Under the pieces are notes generated by a model. The model worked only from the letters and a program-made list of their open reading frames with translations, did no database searches and was not told the DNA's origin. Of a stretch of 64,000 nt of DNA, positions 46,126 to 55,055 are shown one piece after another. The position numbers and the translations under genes were made by a program. Numbering within the stretch: the first letter of the stretch is position 1; the number at the start of each line of letters is the position of its first letter. Source of the stretch: Streptomyces sp. LUP47B (GTDB lineage Bacteria; Actinomycetota; Actinomycetes; Streptomycetales; Streptomycetaceae); NCBI RefSeq assembly GCF_001746295.1, contig NZ_MJAH01000001.1, positions 119,192-183,191 of the forward strand, given 5' to 3'.

Positions 46126-47004
46126 CTACTTGTGGCGTGCCCCAGGGCGGATGCGCCCGCTGCTGCCCCCGGCAGAGCAGCAGCCGGAGGGTCGGGGACA
46201 GATGCAACTGGCGGTCAAGGTGAGCCGCCAGTGCACCTCGCCGGAGGCTGGCACCTGGGCGGCGTCGCCCGGGCCTGCATCGGCGAGGTCGAAGGTACGG
46301 CCGAGCATCGGCTCGACCCCGGTGCTGCGGTAGGGGTCGGGGGGCGGGAAGCCGCCGAGGTTGCGCCACAGTGCGATTGACACCGGCTGTCCCTCGGCTT
46401 CGACGGCGAGGGACAACCGGTCGGCGCCGTCGTGGACGCAGGCACGGCCGCACGTGAGGACGGCGCCGACAGCCGTACCGTCGTCCGGGCCGAACCGGTC
46501 CAGGCGCAGTCCGCCCGGTGCGGGCCAGTTGCCCTCCACCCAGGCAGCGCCGTTCGGCCAAGGGGCGTCAAGCAGGGAGGAAGCCTCAGGGAAGACGCGG
46601 GTGGGTGTGCCCGCGCGGGCCCGGAGTTCGGCCCCCTCGGAGAGGTCGAGCAGGGCGTGGGCGGCCCACACGAAGCGGTAGCCGGGGTCGGCTACGAGCG
46701 TGTAGTCCGCCCGGACGCCGTCGGCGGTGGCCCGGACGGTACGGGCGAGGGTGAACGCCTTGCACGCGACGCGTTCGGTGTCGCCATGGCGGCTCCAGGC
46801 CCGCGACCACACGTCACCGTGATCGGGCGTGCCCCGCACGGTCGGCACGCACTCCTCCAGGCCGCCCGCATCCACGAAGGCGTCGCCCGGGGACACCCGC
46901 TCGCGCCCGACGCCCTGACGCCGCCACAGCCACTCGCGACCGCCCGCGTTCAGCGAGGTCCAACGCCCGCCGTGCGCGGCATCAGTAGTGAACAGGAGCG
47001 GCAT
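46126..47004 (-). CDS. Aldose epimerase-like carbohydrate protein
   Basis: A 292-residue protein from ATG 47004 (MPLLFTTDAAHGGRWTSLNA). The beta-rich middle (REWLWRRQGVGRERVSPGDA, LEECVPTVRGTPDHGDVWSR, TLVADPGYRFVWAAHALLDL) recalls galactose-mutarotase-fold proteins, with H-G-D-x-W in the expected place. The last ~30 residues (CICPRPSGCCSAGG) look like read-through after the natural end at LTLTAS. It sits 2 bases from DgoD in the operon; mutarotation of galactose is a reasonable guess. Confidence 0.65.
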   Translation of the reverse strand: MPLLFTTDAAHGGRWTSLNAGGREWLWRRQGVGRERVSPGDAFVDAGGLEECVPTVRGTPDHGDVWSRAWSRHGDTERVACKAFTLARTVRATADGVRADYTLVADPGYRFVWAAHALLDLSEGAELRARAGTPTRVFPEASSLLDAPWPNGAAWVEGNWPAPGGLRLDRFGPDDGTAVGAVLTCGRACVHDGADRLSLAVEAEGQPVSIALWRNLGGFPPPDPYRSTGVEPMLGRTFDLADAGPGDAAQVPASGEVHWRLTLTASCICPRPSGCCSAGGSSGRIRPGARHK

Positions 47005-47006
47005 GG

Positions 47007-48152
47007 TCACCACTCCGCGAACGAACCGTCGGGGTGCCGCCACACCGGGTTGCGCCAGGCGTGCCCCGTGCGGTCGGCAGCGCGTACAGCGGCTTCGTCG
47101 ACGGTGATGCCGAGGCCGGGGGCGTCACCGCGCGGCGCGTACCCGTCCACGAACCGGAACGGCTCGGGGTCGACGACGTACGAGAGCAGGTCGGCGCCCT
47201 TGTTGTAGTGGATGCCGCGGCTCTGCTCCTGGATGAGGAAGTTCGGTGTCGCGAAGGCGACCTGGAGGCTGGCCGCCAATGCGATCGGGCCGAGCGGGCA
47301 GTGCGGGGCGAGCTGGGCGCCGTAGGTCTCGGCGAGCGAGGCGATGCGGTGCACCTCGGAGATCCCGCCGGCGTGCGAGAGGTCGGGCTGGGCCACGGCG
47401 ACGCCTGCGCCGAGCACGGGCAGGAACTCGGCACGCGAGTACAGGCGTTCACCGGTGGCGAGCGGCACACTGGTCGAGGTGACCAGGCCCGGCAGCAGGT
47501 GATTCTGCTCGGGCAGGACGGGCTCCTCCACGAACAGCGGGTGCAACGGGGCGAGTTCGGCGAGAACGCGGCGGGAGGCGGCGGCACTGAAGCGGCCGTG
47601 GAAGTCGACGGCGACGTCCCGGTCCGGGCCGAGGGCCTCGCGCGCGGCGCTCACGCGGGCCACGACGGCCGCCGTCTCGGCGACGGTGGAGACGGGTGAG
47701 GTGGCTCCGGCGGCGTTCATCTTCACCGCGGTGAAGCCGGCCTCGACCTGCTCGGCGATCTGCTCGCCGAGCTCGGCGGGTTCGTCGCCGCCGACCCAGG
47801 CGTAGACCCGGACCCGGTCGCGCACGGGGCCGCCGAGCAGGGCGTGCACCGGGGCGCCGTATGTCTTGCCGGCGATGTCCCACAGGGCCTGATCGAGTCC
47901 GGCGACGGCGCTGGAGAGGATCGGGCCGCCCCGGTAGAAGCCGCCCTTGGTCAGGACCTGCCAGTGGTCCTGGACGTGCAGCGGGTCCCGGCCGATCAGG
48001 TACTCGGCCAGTACCTCCACGGCGGCCCGGACGACCTCGGCACGCCCCTCGACCACGGGTTCGCCCCAGCCGGTCACGCCGTCGTCGGTCTCGACGCGGC
48101 AGAACAGCCAGCGCGGCGGGACCAGGAAGGTTTCGATGCGGGTGATCTTCAC
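47007..48152 (-). CDS. dgoD: D-galactonate dehydratase
   Basis: A 381-residue enolase-superfamily (mandelate racemase group) enzyme. Its whole length parallels E. coli DgoD: MKITRIETFLVPPRWLFCRV, GWGEPVVEGRAEVVRAAVEV, GGFYRGGPILSSAVAGLDQA, DVAVDFHGRFSAAASRRVLA (metal Asp), LFVEEPVLPEQNHLLPGL (metal Glu), LATGERLYSRAEF, APHCPLGPIALAASLQVAF (general-base His), and IQEQSRGIHYNKGADLLSYV. It dehydrates D-galactonate to 2-keto-3-deoxy-galactonate using Mg2+. It overlaps gntR by 4 bases. Confidence 0.94.
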   Translation of the reverse strand: MKITRIETFLVPPRWLFCRVETDDGVTGWGEPVVEGRAEVVRAAVEVLAEYLIGRDPLHVQDHWQVLTKGGFYRGGPILSSAVAGLDQALWDIAGKTYGAPVHALLGGPVRDRVRVYAWVGGDEPAELGEQIAEQVEAGFTAVKMNAAGATSPVSTVAETAAVVARVSAAREALGPDRDVAVDFHGRFSAAASRRVLAELAPLHPLFVEEPVLPEQNHLLPGLVTSTSVPLATGERLYSRAEFLPVLGAGVAVAQPDLSHAGGISEVHRIASLAETYGAQLAPHCPLGPIALAASLQVAFATPNFLIQEQSRGIHYNKGADLLSYVVDPEPFRFVDGYAPRGDAPGLGITVDEAAVRAADRTGHAWRNPVWRHPDGSFAEW

Positions 48153-48889
48153 TGGGGGCGGGTGCCTTCCGTCTCGTCGTCGGAGGTGCCGACCCGGTCC
48201 AGGTCGCGCCCGGCCTGTTCGAGCAGGGCCCGCATGGCGGCCTCGGCGGCGAGCGGATCCCGCTCGCGTACGGCGTCCAGGACCGCGCGGTGGGCCGGCA
48301 GGGGGTCCTCGCTGTGCGGGGAGCTGTGCACGATGCGGTCGCGGTGGGCGAGACCGGACTCGAGCACCATCTCCATGCGTTCGAGGAGTTCGTTGTGGGT
48401 GGCGGCGAGCAGCGCGCGGTGGAAGGCGAGGTCGGCGTCGACGACATGCGCCGGATCGGATTCGCTACGATCCATCGCCGCGAGCGCCGCGTCCAGGGCG
48501 GCCAGGTCGGCGTCGGTGCGGCGCTCGGCGGCCAGGCGAACCGCGGCGGGTTCGATGATGGCGCGGACCTCGGCGAGGCTCTGCAGCAGAGCCCGGTCGG
48601 CCTCGCCGGTCCGGCCGCCCTCGAACTGCCAGCGCAGCACGTCGGCGTCGAGCAGGTTCCAGTCGGCGCGGGAGCGGACGAAGGTGCCACGCTTTTGCCG
48701 GGCGTCGACCATCCCCTTGGCGGCGAGCACCTTCAGGGACTCGCGCACCACGGTGAGGCTCACGTCCAGCTCGCTCTGCAGCGCCACCAGGTCGAGCGTG
48801 GCCCCCTCGGGGATCTCGCCGCCCAGAATGCGGCGCGCGAGGGCCTCCACGGTCTGGCCGTGCACGCCGCGGCGGGCATAGGGGGTCAT
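48149..48889 (-). CDS. FadR/FCD-type GntR regulator (DgoR-like)
   Basis: A 246-residue regulator. Winged helix: EALARRILGGEIPEGATLDL and LQSELDVSLTVVRESLKVLA, then AKGMVDARQKRGTFVRSRAD and NLLDADVLRWQF. The C-terminal FCD domain has E-x-R-x-x-x-E-x-x-A-A and the D-x-x-F-H-x-x-L metal motif (VVDADLAFHRALLAATHNEL). It lies inside the galactonate operon next to dgoD, as dgoR does in enterobacteria, so galactonate or a later intermediate is the likely effector. Confidence 0.88.
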   Translation of the reverse strand: MTPYARRGVHGQTVEALARRILGGEIPEGATLDLVALQSELDVSLTVVRESLKVLAAKGMVDARQKRGTFVRSRADWNLLDADVLRWQFEGGRTGEADRALLQSLAEVRAIIEPAAVRLAAERRTDADLAALDAALAAMDRSESDPAHVVDADLAFHRALLAATHNELLERMEMVLESGLAHRDRIVHSSPHSEDPLPAHRAVLDAVRERDPLAAEAAMRALLEQAGRDLDRVGTSDDETEGTRPQ

Positions 48890-48956
48890 GTTGTACGGCC
48901 TTTCTGCTGCGTCCTGCGTTTCGGGGGCGTGGTGTGTATCGGGGTTCCCGGGCTGG

Positions 48957-49730
48957 TCATGCGGAGGCCTTCACGACGCTCCAGCCGCCGTCCACGACGA
49001 GGCTCGTGCCGGTGATGTAGGAGGCCTCGTCGGCGGCGAGGAAGGCGATCGCCGCGGCCACCTCCTCGGGTGTGCCGAAGCGCCGGGCGGCAGTCTCGGC
49101 GACGCTGCGCTCGCGCTCGTCCTCGGACACCCGGTCCCAGGCCGCGGTCAGGATCGGCCCGGGTACGACGGCGTTGACGCGCACCTCGGGCCCGTACTCG
49201 ACGGCGAGCTGGCCGCACAGCGAGAGCAGGGCGCCCTTGGCGGCGGCGTACGCAGGATGCCCGGGGATGCCCCGGTGGGCGTGGACGGACGAGGTCAGCA
49301 CCACCGACCCTCGGCGCTCCTGCAGATCGGGCAGCACCGCGCGGAAGCCGAGGAAGCTGCCGGTCAGGTTCACATCCAGCTGCCGCTGCCACGACGGCAG
49401 GGTCATCGCGTGGGCAGGCGTGACGTCGACAGTGAAGGCGTTGCTGACGAGGACGTCCACGGGCCCGAAGTCGTGCGCGGCGGCGGCGACCCGCGCCCAG
49501 TCCTCCTCGAGGGCGACGTCGGCTCTCACGAACCGGGCCTGGCCCCCGTCCTTGCCGATCCGCTCCGCCAGGGCCTCGCCCTGCTCCTCGGCGACGTCGG
49601 CGAGCACGACGGCTGCTCCCTCCTCGGCCAGACGTGCGGCGGCTGCGGCTCCGATGCCGGAGGCCGCTCCGGTGACCACGGCTGTCCGGCCGGTGAAGCG
49701 TGCGCCATGCCGTCGTGCGGGCTGATCCAT
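48957..49730 (-). CDS. SDR dehydrogenase, probable galactose dehydrogenase
   Basis: A 257-residue classical short-chain dehydrogenase. TAVVTGAASGIGAAAAARLA is the NAD(P) motif, VDVLVSNAF the N-A-x-G-like strand (here S-N-A-F), SVVLTSSVHAHRGIPGHPAY gives the catalytic Ser and Tyr with YAAAKGALL supplying Y-x-x-x-K, and NAVVPGPILTAAW follows. GH36 supplies galactose, and lactonase and dgoD consume galactonate, so galactose 1-dehydrogenation is the missing step. Other sugar substrates remain possible. Confidence 0.85.
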   Translation of the reverse strand: MDQPARRHGARFTGRTAVVTGAASGIGAAAAARLAEEGAAVVLADVAEEQGEALAERIGKDGGQARFVRADVALEEDWARVAAAAHDFGPVDVLVSNAFTVDVTPAHAMTLPSWQRQLDVNLTGSFLGFRAVLPDLQERRGSVVLTSSVHAHRGIPGHPAYAAAKGALLSLCGQLAVEYGPEVRVNAVVPGPILTAAWDRVSEDERERSVAETAARRFGTPEEVAAAIAFLAADEASYITGTSLVVDGGWSVVKASA

Positions 49731-49781
49731 CGTGGAATCCGACTCCTTCGGGCGTAAGGGCTTGCTCGAAACATAAGGGGA

Positions 49782-51875
49782 TCACTCGCGTCTCAGTACG
49801 ACCAGGTCGGCGTCGTGCGCGGCGCTCCAGGCGAACGGGAGCCCGTGGTGCAGCAGATGGGCACCGCCGTATGCCGTTCCCGTCGCCGTGTCCCGGTAGC
49901 GCGCCGCCGGGTCGAGTCCGCGCAGCCGGAGCCGGTCAGGGCGGCCGGGAACGAGTGGAGCGCCGTCGAGGCGGCCGGTACTGAGCGCGGCCACGACCGT
50001 GCGCTCGCCGGTGTCGTACTGCACGCCGCAGGTGCGGTCGTCGGGGGTGCCGAGGAGCCGTGCCTCTCCGTGGTGGATCACGTCCCGCACCTCTTTGTAG
50101 CGGGTGATCCACGTCGCGGCCTCGGCCCGCTGCCCGGGCGTCCAGGCGCGCAGGTCGGCGCCGATGCCCAGGACCCCGCACATGGCGGTCACGAAGCGGA
50201 AGGCGAGGCTGCGCGGGCGCGGGTCGAAGACGCCGGGCGCGTCGGTGACCCAGGAGCTCATGACGTGCGGCGCGTGCGCGTGCAGAAAACCGAACTGGAT
50301 GGCGAGCCGGTCCAGCGGGGCGGTGTTGTCGCTGGGCCAGACGACGTCGGTGCGGGCGATCGTGGCGTGCTCGATCCGTCCGCCGCCGCCCGCGCAGCCC
50401 TCGATGATGACCTCGGGATGGGCCTCGCGCAGGTGGTCGAGGACGCGCAGGTATCCGGCGACGTGCCCGGCATCCAGGTCGAGGCGGTCTGCGGGGCCGG
50501 CGCCGGGCCGGCCGCGCTCGGTCGGCGGGCGGTTCATGTCCCACTTCAGGTAACCGATGTCGTAGGTGCCCAGGAGCCGGTCGAGTGTGCCGATCACGAA
50601 GTCCTGGACGTCGGTGCGGCCGAGGTCGAGCAGGAGCTGGTTACGCACCAGCCGATCGGGGCGGCCCTCTATCCGGTAGACCCACTCGGGGTGCTCGGCG
50701 TAAAGGCGGCTGCCGGGGCTGACCGCCTCGGGCTCCACCCACAGGCCGAAGTCCATACCCAGAAAGCGGACGTCGTCGACGAACCGGCCGAAGCCGTCCG
50801 GGAACGCCGCCGGGTCGGGGTGCCAGTCGCCGAGTCCTGCGGTGTCGTCGCTGCGCCCGGTGAACCAGCCGTCGTCCACGACGAAGAGCTCGGTCCCGAT
50901 GTCGGCGGCCGCCTTGGCCAGTTCGAGCTGTCCGGCCGCCTCGACGTCGAAGCCGGTGGCCTCCCAGGAGTTGTAGAGCACCTTGCGGGGGCGGTGCAGC
51001 CGCGCGCCGGACAGCCGGCGTTCGTAGCGGTGCCAGACACGGGAGAGGCCGTCGAGTCCGCTGGGGCTGAAGGCGCACGCGAGACGGGGTGTCACGAGGG
51101 TTTCACCGGGGGCGAGCAGGACCGCGCCCTCGTGCGGGACGCGCCCGGCGCGCACGCGCACGCTGCCGCCCGGTTCGGCCTCCGCCGTGATGTGCCAGTT
51201 GCCCGGCCACTCCAAGGCGATGCCGTACGTGGGGGTGATGTCGCCGTCGGACAGCGCCCCGTCCTGAATGGCCATCCAGGGGGCGTACGCGTGTCCGGGC
51301 GCACCCTGCCTGCTGCCCATGGTGAACGTGCCACGCTCCAGCTGGAGTTGGGTGCGCGTGAACTCCTGCGACCACTGTCCGGCGAGGTAGGTGAGCCGGG
51401 CTCCGGAGGTGATGGGCACGTTGACGGCGCCCGAGTCGAACCGCTCCAGGCGCAGTTCGCCGTCGCCGGTGCAGGTCAGCTCGGTCCAGCGCAAGATGAC
51501 GTCGGTGCAGGGCACGGCGGCGTAGCACAGCGTGGTCCGCAGTCCGGTGGCGTTGTCGGTGAACGTCAGTCGCAGTCCGTCCGCGTTCTGTTCGGCACCG
51601 TCGAACTCCCACCACACGCCGCGGTCCTCCCCCGGGCGTGCCGCCACCAGCTCGGCACCGGTGAACGGCCTCAGTCCGTACGGCAGGTACTCGGCGGGGG
51701 CGGCGTCGGCGGGTGTGATGAAGTGGGTGCGATGCGACCAGTCCAGGGCAGAGGGGCCGTCCTCGACGCCGAGTGGGCCCCAGGCGTCGAGTTCGGCCCA
51801 CGGTCCGTCCGGGGACAGACGCACGGTGTAGCTCGTGTGCTCCGTGCGGAGCGTCCAGCGTTCGTAGGAGGTCAC
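49782..51875 (-). CDS. GH36 alpha-galactosidase (cytoplasmic)
   Basis: A 697-residue GH36 enzyme from the GTG at 51875, overlapping the permease stop by GTGA; no signal peptide. The N-terminal beta-supersandwich domain (to about residue 290) is followed by the TIM barrel: VLYNSWEATGFDVEAAGQLE, ELFVVDDGWFTGRSDDTAGL, GLWVEPEAVSPGSRLYAEHP. The nucleophile Asp is in IGYLKWDMNRPPTERGRPGA and the acid/base Asp in VVWPSDNTAPLDRLAIQF, with EGCAGGGGRIEHATI between. It hydrolyses imported alpha-galactosides (raffinose, melibiose or galactosylated mannooligosaccharides) to galactose. Confidence 0.93.
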   Translation of the reverse strand: MTSYERWTLRTEHTSYTVRLSPDGPWAELDAWGPLGVEDGPSALDWSHRTHFITPADAAPAEYLPYGLRPFTGAELVAARPGEDRGVWWEFDGAEQNADGLRLTFTDNATGLRTTLCYAAVPCTDVILRWTELTCTGDGELRLERFDSGAVNVPITSGARLTYLAGQWSQEFTRTQLQLERGTFTMGSRQGAPGHAYAPWMAIQDGALSDGDITPTYGIALEWPGNWHITAEAEPGGSVRVRAGRVPHEGAVLLAPGETLVTPRLACAFSPSGLDGLSRVWHRYERRLSGARLHRPRKVLYNSWEATGFDVEAAGQLELAKAAADIGTELFVVDDGWFTGRSDDTAGLGDWHPDPAAFPDGFGRFVDDVRFLGMDFGLWVEPEAVSPGSRLYAEHPEWVYRIEGRPDRLVRNQLLLDLGRTDVQDFVIGTLDRLLGTYDIGYLKWDMNRPPTERGRPGAGPADRLDLDAGHVAGYLRVLDHLREAHPEVIIEGCAGGGGRIEHATIARTDVVWPSDNTAPLDRLAIQFGFLHAHAPHVMSSWVTDAPGVFDPRPRSLAFRFVTAMCGVLGIGADLRAWTPGQRAEAATWITRYKEVRDVIHHGEARLLGTPDDRTCGVQYDTGERTVVAALSTGRLDGAPLVPGRPDRLRLRGLDPAARYRDTATGTAYGGAHLLHHGLPFAWSAAHDADLVVLRRE

Positions 51876-52720
51876 TTCACCGCTCCCAGGTTGAGGCCGG
51901 CCACGAAGTGCCGCTGGAAGCGCAGGAAGACGGCGACCGTGGGTGCGGCGGCGATGACCGAACCGGCCGCGATCACGTTCCACATCGACACGTACTGTCC
52001 CTGAAGTCCGATGAGGGCGGCGGTGATGGGCATCTTGGTGTCGCTGCGCAGGACGGTGATGGCCCAGAGCAGGTCGTTGAAGATCCAGGTGAAGGACAGG
52101 GCGCTGAGTGCGGCCAGTGCGGGGCGGGTCAGGGGGAGGATGATCCGCCAGAAGATCTGCCAGGGGCCGGCCCCGTCGACGACCGCGGCCTGCTGGATCT
52201 CCGCTGGGATGGACCGCATGAAGCCGTGCAGGACGAAGACGTAGAAGCCGACGCCGAAGCCGATCTGCACGCCGATCAGCGCGGGAAGGGTGTCGTAGAC
52301 GCCCATCAGCTCGCTGAGTCTGGACACCGGGATGAGCAGGATCTGCGGGGGCAGCAGGTTGCCGCCGAGCATGAGCAGCAGCAGGCTGCGGCGCAGCGGC
52401 ATCTCGTAGCGGCTGAGGGCGAACGCGGCCATCGCGGCGAGCGCCAGGGTGATCAGCACGCACGGAATGGTGACGAGCAGGCTGTTGATGAGGGCTCGCT
52501 GCTGGCCGCCGTCGACCCAGGCCTGTCGGAAGTTGGCGAGGGTGAAGGAGTGCGGGAGGCTGCCGAGTCCGTTGGCGGCGATGTCGTCGAAGGAGCGCAG
52601 GCTGGTGACCAGGACCAGGAGGATCGGCAGCAGCCAGAGCAGGGACAGCAGTCCGGCGCTGAGGTGGAATCCGGCGGTCGCGGCTCGTCTGCGCTTCAGC
52701 GCGGTCGAGTGGGCGGACAT
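51872..52720 (-). CDS. Sugar ABC transporter permease (MalG type)
   Basis: A 282-residue CUT1 permease. GLLSLLWLLPILLVLVTSLR is the first span, IQQAAVVDGAGPWQIFWRII the EAA loop, and FLRFQRHFVAGLNLGAVK the conserved end. It is coupled upstream to the MalF-type permease and downstream to GH36, so it belongs to the alpha-galactoside importer. Confidence 0.93.
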   Translation of the reverse strand: MSAHSTALKRRRAATAGFHLSAGLLSLLWLLPILLVLVTSLRSFDDIAANGLGSLPHSFTLANFRQAWVDGGQQRALINSLLVTIPCVLITLALAAMAAFALSRYEMPLRRSLLLLMLGGNLLPPQILLIPVSRLSELMGVYDTLPALIGVQIGFGVGFYVFVLHGFMRSIPAEIQQAAVVDGAGPWQIFWRIILPLTRPALAALSALSFTWIFNDLLWAITVLRSDTKMPITAALIGLQGQYVSMWNVIAAGSVIAAAPTVAVFLRFQRHFVAGLNLGAVK

Positions 52721-53652
52721 CAGTCGGCCTCCCGGAACGCGCGGACGAGGTAGGAGCAGATGACGCCGAAGGCCAGCACGAAGATGACGACGGCGAGGGC
52801 GGAGCCGTAGCCCAGGCGCAGTGACTGGAACGCGGTGGAGTACATGTAGGTGCTCAGCAGCTCGGAGGAGTGGTAGGGGCCGCCGCGGGTCAGCGACCAC
52901 ACGACGTCGAAGGAGCGCAGCGAGTCGATGACGATGACGGACAGAACGACCGCGTTGACACTGCTCAGTTGGGGCAGCGTGACGTGGCGGAAGCGCTGCC
53001 AGGCGCTCGCGCCGTCGACCTTGGCGGCTTCGTGGAGCGCCGGGTCGATGCCCTTGAGGCCGGCCAGGTACAGGACCATGACGTAGCCGATCTGGCGCCA
53101 CAGGGCGGGCACGATCACCGCGTACAGGGCGGTGTCCTGGTCGGCGAGCCAGGCGTGGCGCAGGCTGCCGAGACCGATGGAGCCGAGGACCTGGTTGAGG
53201 ACGCCGTCCGGCTGGTAGATCGCCTGCCAGACCAGGGCGGTGGCGACCAGCGAGAAGACGACGGGCAGGAACAGCGCGGCCCGGTAGAAGCCCACGCCCC
53301 GCCGCTCCGCCTGGAGGAGGAGGGCGGCGGCCAGGCCGAGGAGCGCCGAGAGCCCGCCGAAGAGCACCAGCCACAGGACGGTGTCGATGGCCGCGGTCCG
53401 GAAGACCTCGTCGTGCACCATCTCGCGGAAGTTGCCGAGTCCGACGAACTGGGGCGCCGAGACACCGTCCCACTTGGTGAGGGCCAGGTAGAAGCCCTGC
53501 AGGGCTGGCCAGAACACCCACACGGACTCGGCGAGCAGCGGTATGAGGACGAAGGCGAGGACGAGCGGCGGGGTGCGGCGGCCGGGCCGCCGGCCGCGCC
53601 CGCCGCCGGGCGCGACGGCCGGCGTCTTGCGCGTGGGGGTGAGCACTGCCAC
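52720..53652 (-). CDS. Sugar ABC transporter permease (MalF type)
   Basis: A 310-residue CUT1 permease with an Arg/Gly-rich cytosolic start, then PPLVLAFVLIPLLAESVWVF. The EAA loop is HEAAKVDGASAWQRFRHVTL. It starts 1 base after the binding-protein stop and overlaps the second permease. Partner of 51872-52720. Confidence 0.93.
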   Translation of the reverse strand: MAVLTPTRKTPAVAPGGGRGRRPGRRTPPLVLAFVLIPLLAESVWVFWPALQGFYLALTKWDGVSAPQFVGLGNFREMVHDEVFRTAAIDTVLWLVLFGGLSALLGLAAALLLQAERRGVGFYRAALFLPVVFSLVATALVWQAIYQPDGVLNQVLGSIGLGSLRHAWLADQDTALYAVIVPALWRQIGYVMVLYLAGLKGIDPALHEAAKVDGASAWQRFRHVTLPQLSSVNAVVLSVIVIDSLRSFDVVWSLTRGGPYHSSELLSTYMYSTAFQSLRLGYGSALAVVIFVLAFGVICSYLVRAFREAD

Positions 53653-53653
53653 C

Positions 53654-54943
53654 TCAAGCGTTCCAGATCTTCTGGGCGTCGCGCTGCCAGTCGGTGAGGA
53701 TCGAGCCGATCGACTTGGGCTTGGCGATGAACTTAGTCAGCGCGGTGTCGGCGGTGGGCTGGAGCGCGTCGCTGGAGTCGCGGTTGAAGAACTGGGTGAT
53801 CTCGACGGCCGAGTCGACGTGCTCACGGCCCTTCTTCACCAGCGCGGTCCCGGCGTCCTTCGCGTCGGGGTTGCAGGGCAGGACCGTTCCGGAGGAGCCC
53901 TTGATGTAGATTTCCTGCGCCTCGGCGGTGGCGAGGTAGCGCATCAGGTCGTAGACCTGCTCGCGGCGGCCGGTGCGCGCGCTGGCGAAGTAGCCGTCGA
54001 CGGGGGCCTCTTCGGCGAGCGGGACCTTGGAGTCGATGACGGGGAAGCGGAAGAAGTCGATGTCGTCCAGGGCGTTCTTGGGTGCCGCGTCGGCGAAGAA
54101 GGTGCCGATGAGCATCATGCCGGTGCGGCCGTTGAGCAGGGCGGTCGTGGCGTCCTGGAAGGCGATGGCGGTGCCGTTGGGGTCGAAGTACGGCAGCACC
54201 TCCTGCCAGCGGTCGAAGACCTTGCGTACCTCGGGGTCGTCGAACCGGTGCTTCCCTGCGAGGAGTTCGCGGTGGTACGCGGCGCCGTTGATCCGGATGT
54301 CGAGGTAGTCGAACCAGGCGGAAGCCACCCAGGGGGTGTTGCCGCCGGCACCGAGGCCGATCGGGGCGACCCCCTTGCTCTTGAGCTTGTCGCACAGGTC
54401 GAGGAACTCGTCCCAGCTCTTGGGCTCCTTGACACCCCACTTGGCGAAGTGGGACTTCCGGTAGAACATGCCCCACCAGTAGGAGGTGGCGGGTACGAAG
54501 ACCTTCTTGCCGGAGGTCGCGGTGCACAGGCGGTTCTGCGCCTTGGAGTAGCGCTTGAGGTCGGGCGAGGAGTTCCACACGTCGTCGAGGTCGAGCAGCA
54601 GGTTCTTCCTGGCGTAGGCATCCGCCACCGAGCCGGGGTACCAGGTGAGGACGTCCGGCGGGTTGGCCGAGGTGAGGTATGTCGGCAGCTGGGTGCGGAA
54701 GGTCTCGGCGGCGACGGTGTTGAGGCTGAGGTGCTCGGACCCCTTCTTGGCGTAGGCGGCGGCCAGGTCCTCCATGGCGGCCTTGGCCTGCGGCGCCGAG
54801 AGGTTCGACTGGAGGGTCACCGCGCCCTTCGAGGAGGACTTGCTGGTGGAGGTGGAGGTGACACAGCCGCTGAGCAGGGCCGCCGTACCGGTGGCACCGA
54901 GTCCGGCGAGGAAACGCCGGCGGCTCGTCTGATGGTTCGTCAT
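53654..54943 (-). CDS. Alpha-galactoside ABC binding lipoprotein
   Basis: A 429-residue solute-binding protein. The N-terminus TSRRRFLAGLGATGTAALLS has a twin-arginine motif (S-R-R-R-F-L) and ends in a lipobox with Cys, so it is a Tat-exported lipoprotein. PDVLTWYPGSVADAYARKNL and SYWWGMFYRKSHFAKWGVKE are typical of CUT1 binders. It is the first gene of the long leftward operon running to 43539. The operon lacks an ATPase gene. Specificity for alpha-galactosides is inferred from GH36 and GH27 next to it. Confidence 0.9.
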   Translation of the reverse strand: MTNHQTSRRRFLAGLGATGTAALLSGCVTSTSTSKSSSKGAVTLQSNLSAPQAKAAMEDLAAAYAKKGSEHLSLNTVAAETFRTQLPTYLTSANPPDVLTWYPGSVADAYARKNLLLDLDDVWNSSPDLKRYSKAQNRLCTATSGKKVFVPATSYWWGMFYRKSHFAKWGVKEPKSWDEFLDLCDKLKSKGVAPIGLGAGGNTPWVASAWFDYLDIRINGAAYHRELLAGKHRFDDPEVRKVFDRWQEVLPYFDPNGTAIAFQDATTALLNGRTGMMLIGTFFADAAPKNALDDIDFFRFPVIDSKVPLAEEAPVDGYFASARTGRREQVYDLMRYLATAEAQEIYIKGSSGTVLPCNPDAKDAGTALVKKGREHVDSAVEITQFFNRDSSDALQPTADTALTKFIAKPKSIGSILTDWQRDAQKIWNA

Positions 54944-55021
54944 GAAACGCTCCCGGGGGATTCACGCGACGGGACCGTGCGGCCGGAGCCCCGTGGCCCG
55001 TCGCGGCGAATCAAGGTTCGT

Positions 55022-55037
55022 GTGGTGCTCGCACCAC
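55022..55037. promoter_or_regulatory. Dyad between GH27 and the importer operon
   Basis: GTGGTGC-TC-GCACCAC is a perfect 7-bp inverted repeat 19 bp past the GH27 stop and 79 bp before the binding-protein start. It may be a short terminator for GH27 or an operator for the importer operon; the sequence does not decide between them. Confidence 0.4.
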
Positions 55038-55055
55038 GTCGAGATCAATGACTGG